Shown: in pieces, positions 7,579 through 19,500 of the stretch
Position numbering within the stretch: position 1 is the first letter of the stretch
Layout of the letters: every line of letters begins with the position of its first letter
NCBI RefSeq assembly: GCF_012275375.1
Contig: NZ_JAAZQJ010000004.1
Coordinates: 186,001 to 250,000 of the forward strand
Direction of reading: 5' to 3'
DNA: 64,000 bases
Origin: Dyella sp. SG609
GTDB lineage: Bacteria; Pseudomonadota; Gammaproteobacteria; Xanthomonadales; Rhodanobacteraceae
Translations under genes and position numbers: made by a program
The notes under the pieces: generated by a model
Told to the model about the DNA's origin: nothing
The model's input: only the letters and a program-made list of their open reading frames with translations
Database searches by the model: none

Positions 7579-10500
7579 ATGGTTGCCGTGATTGCAGGAA
7601 ATGGTCTGGGGCTGGGCAATACCTCGCTGACGCAGCTGGGCCAGGCGCAAGGAGGCGCATCGAATCTGGGGCAGGCGCAATCGCGCCAGTACGTCAATGC
7701 CGCCAACGGCAACCTGGTGCTGCAGGGGCAGGATCAGGGCCTGCTGTTCGACGACCTGCCGCTGAACCAGCTGCGCACCTACAACAGCTTGAGTCCCGGC
7801 GGCGGCAGCCAGGGCTGGCTGTTCGGTTTCAGCCGCAGCATCGGCGGGCTGGCCGGGACGGTGAACACGGCAGGCAGCACGGTGTCGCGCGTGGCGGATG
7901 ACGGCTCCATGATGAGCTACGCCTACAACGCCAGCGCCGGCGCCTACCTCAGCACGGGACAGAGCGGCAGCGTCGACACGCTCACCTGGAATGCCGCCAG
8001 CTCCAGCTGGACCCGCACCGATGGCGCCAGCCGCCAGCAGGAGACCTACAACGCCGCCGGCCAGCTGACGGGGCTGAGCTCCCCCGAGAGCGGCGCCAGC
8101 TACAGCTTCGGCTACAACGGCAACCAGCTCACCACGATCACCGCCAGCGATGGCGACGTGCTGACGCTCGGCTATGACGGCAACGGCCGCCTGGGCAGCA
8201 TCTCCGTCACCGAAGTGCCGCCGGGCCAGACTGCGGCCGTGACGCGCCAGGAAGTGAGCTATACCTACGACGCGCAGGGCCGCCTCGGCACCGTCACCAC
8301 CACGCTCGCCTCCGACACCAACAGCTCCAGCTCCGCCAGCTACACCACCACCTACGGCTACGACGGCGGCAGCGACCGCGTGGCGTCGGTGACGCAGAGC
8401 GACGGCACGGTGGCCAGCTACACCTATGCGCAGGACAGCCAGGGCGTGTACCGCGTCGCCAGCGCGACCACCGGTACCGGCGCGGCCGCGCAGACGGTCA
8501 ACTTCAGCTACGACTTGAACGGCGACACCACCACGGTGAGCAATGCGCTCGGCCAGGCGTGGACCTACGGCTACAACGCCGCCGGCCAGCTCACGCAGGT
8601 GACCGCGCCCAGCGTCAACGGCGCCAGTCCCGCCACGCATTACAGCTACGACGCCAGCGGCAATCTGCTGCAGTCGGTGGATGCGAACGGCGCGGCCACG
8701 CGGTACAGCTACGACGCGAACGGCAACCTGCTGAGCGTCACCGATGCCACCGGCCACGCGGTGAGCTATACCTACAACGCCGACAACCAGGTCACCAGCA
8801 AGACCGTCTACGCCGTCGCCGCGCAAGGCACGCCGGGGCAGGGCGGCTACGTGGCGCCTTCGGGCGCGCAGACCACCTATTACGTCTACGACGCCGGCGA
8901 CCGTCTCAACTTCACCGTCGATCCGCTGGGCGCCGTGACGGAACACGACTACACCGTGTCGGCCGCCGGCCTCAGCGAGCTGAGCACGACGCGGACGTAC
9001 CTCGGCGCTTCCTACGACACCAGCGCCGCCACGCCCGCCAACCCGCCCAGCCTGGCGAACCTGCAGGCCTGGGTGGCGAGCAGCCCGGTGCAGAACACGC
9101 TGGCGCAGGCCACGCGCACCGACTACAGCTACGACGTGCGCGGCCAGCTGGCCTCCAGCACGGTCTGGGGCACGCTGGCCGCGGATGGCACCGGCGCCAT
9201 GCAGGGCGGCAATATCGCCTACGACGCGGTGCAGACCAGCTACACCTACGACGCCAGCGGCCGCCTGCTGCAGACGATCCGTCGCAGCGGTACCGATCGC
9301 TCGTCCCTGGCCACCACCAGCTACGCCTACGACGGCATGGGCCGGCTGATCGGTAGCACCGATGCTCTGGGCTACGTCACCAGCTACACCTACAGCGACA
9401 GCCAGAACACGCTGGCCATCCACCAGGCGAATGGCCTGGTCACTACCGAAGTGCGCAACAGCGCGGGCCAGCTGGTCAGCCGCACGCAGGCGGCGACGGG
9501 GCAGCCCAGCCGCGTCACCAGTTACCTGTACAACGCGGCGGGGCAGTCCGTCGCCACCATCGACCCGGCCGGCAACGGCAGCTTCACCTTCTATGACGCG
9601 GATGGCCGCGTCACCGGCACGGTGGATGCCACGGGCGCGGTGACGGCTTACGCCTACGACGCCGATGGCCGTGTCGTACGCACCACCGACTACGCCACGC
9701 CGGTCAGCACCAGCGGCTGGATCAGCGGCGGCGCATTGACGGCAAGCCTGCCCGCGGCCTTGCCGGTGCCGAGCGGCAGCGCGGACGACCGCATCGCCGA
9801 CAGCGTGTACGACAGCGCCGGCCGCGCGGTGGCGAGCATCGACGGCCTGGGCAACGTGGTCACCGTCAGCTACGACGGTGCCGGCCGCGCGCTGAGCAGC
9901 CTGGCCTATGCCACGCCGCTCACCGCCACGCAGCGCGCGGGTCTTGGCACGCCGCCGACGCTGTCGGCCTTGAACGCCGTACTGGCCAGCAACAGTGCCG
10001 ACCGTCTCGCGCAGACCGTCTACGACGCCGACGGCCGCACAGTTGCCAGCATCGACGCAGCGGGCTACGTCACCATCACCAGCTACGACAACAGCGGCAA
10101 TGCGGTGCTGGTCACCGCATACGCCACCGCGCTCACGCCGAGCCAGCGCAGCGGCCTGGGTACGGCGCCAACGCTAGCTTCGCTGCAGGCCGTGGTGACG
10201 AGCAGCAGTACGGACCAGATCACCCGCAACTACTACGACCGCGAGAACCAGCTGGTCGGCAGCATCGACCCGGCCGGCTATCTGACGGTGCGCAGCTATC
10301 AGGAGCTGACCACGGCGTCCTATCCCACCGCCGTGCGCATGGAAAGCGACATGCGCTATGCGCAGCCGCTGACTGCGGCGCAGATTGCCGTGCTGCCCGC
10401 CCATCCGGGCTATAGCGACCTGGTCGCCGCTGCCGCCGCGGCGGGCCAGTCCGCGGGTTCCGCCCTGCAGCAGGTGCAGCGCTTCTACGATGCCGACGGC

Positions 10501-13500
10501 CGCCTGGCGGAAGTCGATGCCATCAACGGCGCGGAAACCACTTACACGCAGTACTCCTACGACAGCGCCGGCCGCCAGGCGCGGATCAAGCTGACCACCT
10601 CGGGCGTGGCGCTGACGGCGGAGCGTTCGACCATCACCGTGTACGACGGCTACGGCGATCTGGTCAGCACCACGGATCCGGTCAATGCCTTCGCCGGCTA
10701 CACCTACAACACGCTGGGCCAGAAGACCCAGTCCAGGGACGCCGCTGGCAATATCACCTGGTACTACTACGGTAGCGACGAGCGCCTCGCCTACACCGTG
10801 CAGGGGCAATCCAGCGGCAGCACGCTCAATGCGCTGGCCAGCGTCACGGCTTACACCTACAACGCCTTCGGCCAGGTCACCGCAAGCACGGCCTACGCAA
10901 GTCTGCTGAGCCTGGTCACCAGCGGCAGCAGCAGCGGCACCACACTCAATGCCAATGCCGCCAGCACGGCGGACGTGGCGGCGGCGGTCGCGGCGCTGCC
11001 CGCCAGCGCGGCCGATCCCAACCAGCAGGTGAGCACCACTTACGACGCCGATGGCAACGTGGTGATGGTCACCAGCGGCGACGGCTACCACACCGCCACC
11101 GCTTACGACGCGTTCGGCGACGTCAGCCAGGTCACCCGCCAGCTGAGCGGCGCCGGCAGCGCGCTCAGCGGTTCCAACAGCACGGTCACGCAGTACGTCT
11201 ACGATGCGCGCGGCGAGCGCGTACAGGAAGCCGATGGCGTGGGCGGCGCCGCGACCCAGGCCAGCTCGGCCACCTACGATGCCTTCGGCCGCGTCACCAG
11301 CCGCACCGACGCCAACAACAACGTGGTCACCTACAGCTACGACCCGCTGGGCCGCCAGGTCGGCAGCAGCCAGACCGTGCAGGGCCAGGTGCGCACCACG
11401 CAGACTACGTACGACGCCATCGGCCGCGTGCTTACCGCGGTGGATGGGGTGGGCAACACCACTACCTATCAGTACGACCCGACCGGGCTGACCACCACCA
11501 TCATCACCCCGGGCGGCATCCACACCGTGGTGACCAAGGATCCGTTCGGCGACACGCTCACCGTGACCGACGGCGCCGGCAACGTCACCACCTCGACCTA
11601 CGACGCCGACGGCCGCCTGCTCACCACCACGGACGCGCTGGGCAATGTCCGCACCAACCACTACGACCTCGACGGCAACCTGAGCCAGACCGCCTACGCC
11701 GTCGGCAGCAATTTCTCCTACAAGGATGTGAGCTACACCTACGACGCCGCCGGGCGCGTGCTGACGCAGACCGTCGACCCGGGCAGCGCGGTCACCACCT
11801 ATGCCTACGACGGCGAAGGCCGCCGCCTCAGAGTCACCGACCCGCTGGGCACGGTCACCACTTACAGCTACGACGCCGACGGCAACACGCTCACCCAGGT
11901 GCAGGACGCCGGCAGCGGCAAGCTCAACATCACCACCACCTACAGCTACGACGGCGCCGGCAACGTGCTGACGGTGACGCACGGCGCGGGCACGTCCGCC
12001 GCCGCTGCCACTCAGTACGTCTACGACAACCTCGGCCGCCTGACGCAGAAGATCGACGATCCGTCGAACCTCGCCCTGAGCACGCGCTACACCTACGACG
12101 GCGACAACCATCTGCTCAGCGTCACCGACGCCGGCGGCAACGTGACGCGTTATGTCTACGACGAGGCGGGCGAGAAGGTCTTCACCATCGATCCCACCGG
12201 CGCCGTCACTCGCATGTGGTACGACGCCGACGGCCGCCTCACCACCACGCGCGGCTACGCCACGCTGCTGACGGCGAACCAGCTCAGCGCGCTAGGTGCG
12301 GCGCCGACCCTGGCCGCCGTGGCGGCCGATGTCACCAATACCGCCAGCGACAGCTATCAGCAGAGCGTCTACAACGCCGACGGCCAGGTGGCCTACGCGC
12401 TGTCCGGCACCACGCTCAACGCTACGCAGTACAGCTACAACGCGGACGGCCAAGTCAGCCAGGTGCGCCGCTATGCCGCGCCGCTGTCGACCGGCAGCAT
12501 CAGCCCCACGGCGACCTCGACTGCCGTTGCTTCATACATCACGGCCGGCAGCAGCGACCTGCAGAGCTGGAGCGCCTACGATGCCAATGGCGAGGCGGTC
12601 TACCAGATCGACGGCACGGGCGGCGTTACCCAGCGCGTGTTCGATGCCAACGGCAACGTCACGCGCAGCATCGCTTACGCAACAGCCTTGACCACTGCGC
12701 AGCTCGCCGCGCTCGGCAGTGCGCCGACGGCGGCGCAGGTCGCGGCGGTGGTGACCACCAGTGCCGCCGATCGCAGCAGCTATGCGGCATATGACGGCCT
12801 AGGGCGGCAGCTGTACGCCGTCGGCGCCACGGGCGCAGTGACGCAGACCAGCTACGACGCCAACGGCCGCGTGACCGCGACCACGGCCTATATCAACGCG
12901 CTGACGCCAGCACAGCTCGCCGGCCTGGGCAATGCGCCGACCGATACGCAGATCCATGGCCTGCTCACCGCCAGCAACTACGATCGCCACAGCTACGCGG
13001 TGTACGACGCGGCCGGCGAGCAGCGCTACGCCATCGACGCGATGGGCAACGTCAAGGAAACCCGCTACGACGCGGCCGGCCGCGTCACCGAAGTGCTGGG
13101 CTATGCGAATGCGGTGGCGGGCGTGCCGGGAACGCTCGCGCAGGTGGCCAGCGCGGTAAGCGCCGCGGGCAATACCGATGCCAACGCCCAGGCCACGCTC
13201 TATCTCTACGACAGCGCCGGCCGCCAGCGCTTCACCGTGCGCCAGAACCAGGGCGGCACGGTGGGCGCCGTCACCGAGCAGCGCTACGACGCCAACGGCA
13301 ACATAGTTGCGCGGATCGCTTATGCCAACACGTTGGCGTTGAGCACCAGCCAGCCGCTCAGCGCGCAGTTGAACACGGCGAGTGTGGCCAGCGCGGTGGC
13401 GGGCGCGCCGGCTGCGGGCATGCAGATCACCAGTTCGGTCTACGACGCGGACAGCCGCGAGATCTATCACGTCGACGCGCTCGGCGACGTCACCCAGAAC

Positions 13501-16500
13501 GGTTACGACGCCTTTGGCCGCACGGTTTCGGTGCAGCAGTACGCGCATGCGATCACGGTGCCGGCGAGCATCACCGCGGCAACCATTGCCGCCGCCGTGG
13601 CAGCCGCGGGCGGCGCCACCGGTGCCCGCGTCAGCACCACCACCTACGACACGCGCGGCAACGTGCTCAGCACCGGCGATGCGCTGGGCGTCAATGCCAC
13701 CTACAGCTACGACGGCCGCGGGCTGAAGACCGGCGCCACCAACCGCGACGGCGCGGCGTGGACCTACAGCTACGACACCACAGGCCGCCTGGTGCAGACC
13801 GGCAGCCCCGCGGTGACGGTGGGCAGTTACAACACCGGCGGCGCCCTGCAGAGCGCCGCGAACCAGTATCTCTACACCACCACCGCTTACGACACGTTCG
13901 GCGAAGCGACCAGCGTTACCCAAGGCTATGGCACCGCACCGACCGCGATCACCGCGGTCAGCACCGTGCATTACGCCTACGATGCCGCGGGGCACCGGGT
14001 GCAGACCACGGACGCGATGAGCGGCGTCAGCACCGCCACCTACGATGCCTTCGGCGATCAGGTGGTGAGCAAGGACGCGAACGGCAACTACGACTACCGC
14101 GTCTACGACAACGACGGCCGCCTGATCGGCGCCATCGATGGCGCGGGCGGCATCACCTCGTGGAGCTACGACGCTTACGGCAATGCGGTCAGCGCCGCGC
14201 AGCACGCCGCGCCCTTCGCCGGGCTGGGCGGCAGCTGGACGGCCGGGCAGCCGGTCACGCCGAATCATTTCAACTCAAGCACTTCCAGCGGCGACCGCAT
14301 CACCACCACCACCTACGACCAGTGGAACCAGAAGACCCAGGTAGCGCAAGCCGCCATTTCGATGACGCTGGGCATGGGGCCGCTGGCGGGGCAGAGCGCC
14401 ACTGCCGCGCCAACCACCGTCTATACTTACGACGCCTACGGCAACCTGGTCACCAGCGCGGTGCTGCTGCAGCCGGCCTTGACGGTGGGCGGCACCAGCT
14501 CGCCAGCGGTATGGGCGACCACCAACACCTATTACGACGCACTGCACCGTGTGGTGATGGTGGTGACGCCCACCGGCAGCTATACGAGCCCGCAGGGCTA
14601 TGTCACCACCACCGCCTACGACGCGTTCGGCGAAGTCGCCACGCGTACGGACTATGCGCAGGCGATCAGTGCGAGCGGCCTAAGCACGTCGACCATGCCG
14701 GCGCTGCCGCCGGCGGGCAACCAGACCACCGGCGACAACCGCGTCACCACCTACGCCTACGATGCGATCGGCCGCGTGCTGAGTCAGACGCTGACCGGCG
14801 ACGTGGGCTATGTCACCAGCAACGGTGCGACCCAGGGTGCGCTCAGCAGCGGCAACCCGACCGACGCGATCAGCGCCAGCGTCACCAGCTATACCTACGA
14901 CGGCGAAGGCCGCGTGCTGAGCAAGTCGGTCAACGGCATTGTCACCACCACCACCTACGACGCGCTGGGCCGCGTGGCGACGGTGACCGATCCGGCGTGC
15001 CAGGCGCTGGTCAGCAACTGGGCGGCGCTGCTGCAGAGCAACCCCGGCTGGGATCTCACCACCGCCTCGCTGTATACCTCGGTCAGCCCCGTCACCAGCT
15101 ACGTGTACGACGCGCAGGGCCATGCGCTGAGCACCACCGTGGCCGCCGGCGGACTGTCGCAGCAGAGCCTGGCCGTCTTCGACGCGGCGGGCCGGATGAC
15201 CTCGTCCACCGATGCCGACGGCACGCGCCACAGCAAGACCTACGATGCCAATGGCAACCTGCGCACCGACAGCTACACGCTGACCGGTTCCACCACCGTC
15301 ACCACCACCAACACCTACGACGGCAACGACCAGCTGCTCAGCACCACCGTGCAGCGCAGCGGCACGGCAACCTACGACAGCTACACGCAGCAGCAGCGCA
15401 ATGCCTTCGGCGAGATCTCGGCCAAGGGCGACAACAACGGCTACGAGCTGAGCTACACCTACAACGCCGCCGGCCAGCTGCTGACGTCCACGGACAGCAA
15501 GACCGGCGTCGTCCACACCATGAGCTACGACCTGGCCGGTCACCTGATTTCCGATAGCGCATCGGGCCAGGCCACCACCAGCACGCTGGACCTGAGCGGC
15601 CGCGTCGTCACTCGCCTGTTGCCAGCCACCAATGCCACCAGCGGCGCCAATACCGCGCACAGCAGCTATGGCTACGACCGCTGGGGCAATGTCATCAGCA
15701 GCACCGATGCCAACGGCAATACCACTACCTACACCTACGACGACCAGGACCGCCTGTTCCAGACCACCGAGGCCAGCACCCTGGTGGTGTCCGCGCAGGG
15801 CAACTACGCCAACACCAGCTCCACCACCGTCAGCGCCTACAACGCCAACGGCGAGCTGATGGGAAGCAAGGACGAGAACGGCGTGTGGCTGTGGAAGACC
15901 TACGACAGCGCCGGCCACCTGACCATGGCGCAGGATGGCGTGGGCAACCGCACCTATACCGCCTACGACGCGCTGGGCCGCGCCGTGGCCCAGCAGACGC
16001 CGCCGGCGCAGACGGCCACCGGCACGGTGGCGCAGATCACCTTCACCAGCTACGACAATCTCAACCAGGTGACGGGGCAGGGCTACTTCCAGCTCAACGG
16101 TGCGGGCACCGCGCGCAGCATGGTTACCCAGCAGACGCTGGTGCTCGATGCCAACGGCGACCGCATCCAGGTCACCGACGCGCTAGGCAACAGCAGCTAC
16201 TACACCTACGACGGCCAGAAGCGCGTGCTGAGCAGCCAGACGGCCCTGCAGCATGCCAACAGCCAGTCCAAGACCTACGGCTACGACGTCAACGGCTACC
16301 TGATCCACCAGGTGGATGCCAACGGCAACAGCCAGAGCTGGGTCTACGACGCCTTCGGCCGCGTGCAGAGCCACGTCGACGAAAGCGGCGCCACCTACAA
16401 CTACACCTACAACGCCACCACCGGCCTGCTGGCGACCGAGACCAGCAACTGGTCGCCGACCGGGCCGGCCGGCAGCACCACCTCCACGCTGACCTTTACC

Positions 16501-19500
16501 TACGAGGCGGACGGCCAGGTGGCCAGCCTCAATGAAGTGGTCAACGGTGCTACTTCGAACTACACCTACAGCTACGACGCCAACGGCAACGTGGTGCGTG
16601 CCACGGTCGCCACGCAGGATGGCGGCGGCACGGCGGTCGGCAATCAGACGCTTATCGGCTACGACAGCCACAACCGCGTGCAGGAAGTGACCGTCGAGAA
16701 CGCCGCCGGCACGGTGGCGACCATGCGCAGCGTGTATGTCTACGACGCCGCGGGCAATCGCCGCGCGGTGTTCACGGCGAATGCTGCGGGCCCCAATGGC
16801 GCGGCGGCGACGCCGATTCCGCTCACCACCGGCGGGCCGACGCTGACGACGGCGCTCACGGCGCAGAGCGTGCCGCCCGGTACGGCGCTGAACTACGCCA
16901 TCGGCGGCAATTTCAACGATGCGCTGGGCATGGGCCTGAGCTATGCCGTGAGCGGCATGCCGAGCTGGCTGAGCTTCAACGCGACGTCGCAGACCTTTAC
17001 CGGTACGCCGCCGGTGCCGACCGCGGTGGGCAGCAGCACCATCACGGTGGTGGCGACGGATGCGCTGGGGCATACGGTCAGCACGACGGTTGCAGTGGCG
17101 GTGCAGGCGGTGGCGCCGGTGTTCAGCGGTGCCGTCAGCAACCAGACGGTGCAGCCGGGCGCGGGGATGAGCTATACGGCGCCAGCGGCCACGGATAACA
17201 ACGGCGAAGCCGTCACCTATACCGCCACGGGTTTGCCGGCGGGCCTGACCTTCAATGCTTCGACGCGGACGATCAGCGGCACTATCAGTTCCATCGCGGC
17301 GGCCACGTATGCCATCACCTACAAGGCGACGTCGACTTCCGGCACCAGCGTCAGCACCAGCTTTAACATCACCGTGCCGGCGGTGGCGCCGGCGTTCACC
17401 GGTGGCATGACCAACCAGACGGTGCAGCCTGGCGGCTCGCTCAGCTACCAGGCACCGACGGCGACGGATGCCAATGGCTATACGGTGAGCTACAGCGCCA
17501 GCGGTCTGCCGTCGGGGATCAGCTTCAATGCGTCCACGCGTACCTTCAGCGGTTCGCTGACCACGGCGGGCACGTATACGGTGACGTATACGGCGACGTC
17601 GAGCGCGGGGACCACGGCGTCGCAGACGTTCACCATCACGGTGCCGGCGGTGACGCCGGTGTTCACCGGTGGCGTGAGCAATCTCAGTGGCACGGCCAGC
17701 GTGGTGATGAATTCGTACCAGGCCCCGACCGCCACTGACGCCAACGGCTATGCCATCAGCTACAGCGCGAGCAATCTGCCGCCGGGGATCAGCTTCGATC
17801 CTTCGTCGCGCATCTTCAGCGGTACGCCGACGACGGCAGGGACGTGGACGGTGACGTATACCGCCACGTCGACGGCGAATACGGTGGCGTCGACGACGTT
17901 TACCATCACCGTGGGCGCGGCTTCGGCCCCGGTATACAACGGAGGCATGCCCACCGGCATCACCTTCAACGCGGGTGATTCGGAAACCTGGACCGTACCC
18001 GCCGGCGCTTTCAGCAATCCTATGGGGCGTCCGCTTTCTTACAACCTCCAGGGCAACAAGCCGCCCGGCGTTGAAATGAGCCCTTCCGGCGTGATCACCG
18101 CCAATGTGCCGGCAAGCGCGTTGAAGCAGGCCTACTCGTGCAGCGTCGTGGCTTGGGACCCTGCAGACAGTCTGTCTGTGAGCGTGCCTCTGCGCATCCA
18201 GATCCTGACCGGCATCGGCACCTTGTCCGCGCAGACCATGAGCGCGGGCGCATCCAGCCCGGCGCCGGAAATGATGTCGGTTCAGACCGCGCAAGCCACC
18301 CAGGCCACCACGCCCAACGTTGTCGCCGACTGGTACACCTACGACGCCGACAACCGCGTGGTGGTGGCGAACGGCGCGCTGCAGAACGGCCAGATCCTGA
18401 TGACCACGGCCACCAACTCCGCGTCCAACGCCTACGACGCGGCGGGCAACGTGGTGACCTATACGACGGAGCAGAGCGCCGGCCAGTACACCACCCAGCG
18501 CAACAGCTACGACGCGCTGAATCAGCTGACCATGATCCAGAACGAGGCGCCGGGCAGCTCCACCTTCGCTACCTACGAAACGCGCAGCTACGACCTGGAC
18601 GGCCGCCTCAGCAGCGACGTCACCTGGAACCTGCCGGGCCACCAGGGCGCAGGCACGCTCAACGGCAACGTGGTCACCTTCAACGACGCCGGCTGGGTCG
18701 CCACCGACACCTTCTACAGCTACAACGCCGACGGCGAACTGGTCGACCAGAGCGAATACGCCGAGGAAGGCGCGCAGGCGCTGATCAACCAGTACGGCAA
18801 CAACGTCGCCACGAGCTACCAGGACACCACCGCGCCGAGCGCACCCAGCGGCGCCACGGCAGGCTCGCTGTACCTGGCCACCGAGAAGAACTACGCGGCG
18901 GCCGGCGCCGGCTATGGCTACGACGCCGATGGCAATGCGCTCGGCTACCGCGTCACCACCGGCAGCGTCTCCACGGTGGTCAACGGCAGCCCGGTGAGCG
19001 GCACCATCGGCTACCAGAACGCCTACATCAAGCAGAACGGCCTGCTGCTCGCCAGCACCACGCCCACGCTGATCAGCGGCGGCGGCACCGTCAACCAGCC
19101 CACGGTGAACACCTATAACGACCTGGGCGAACTGAGCAAAACCACCGGCACCGTCAACGGCACCAGCCAGACCCAGGTGATGGCCTACACCGCCGGCGGC
19201 CAGATGGCGCAGCAGAGCACCACCACCAGCAGCGGCACCGTCACCACCACTTACGAGTCGGTGAACGAACAGCAGCTGGGCAGCGTGGATACGGCCGGCG
19301 CCATCAACGTGCTCAGCACCACCGGCGGCTACAGCAACAGCACACAGGGTGCGCAGAACTACACCGTGCGTGCGGGTGACACGCTGCGCTCCATCGCCAT
19401 GGCGGTGTACGGCAACAGCAACTACGACTACATCCTGGCCGAAGCCAATGGCCTGTCGATCGACAGCACCCTGCCGCTGGGCATGGTGCTGCGCATTCCG

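Noticed and set aside
7579-16800. Regularly spaced short repeats that could suggest a CRISPR array.
   Set aside because: They are in-frame YD repeats of variable spacing in a coding sequence, with no constant repeat or unique spacers.
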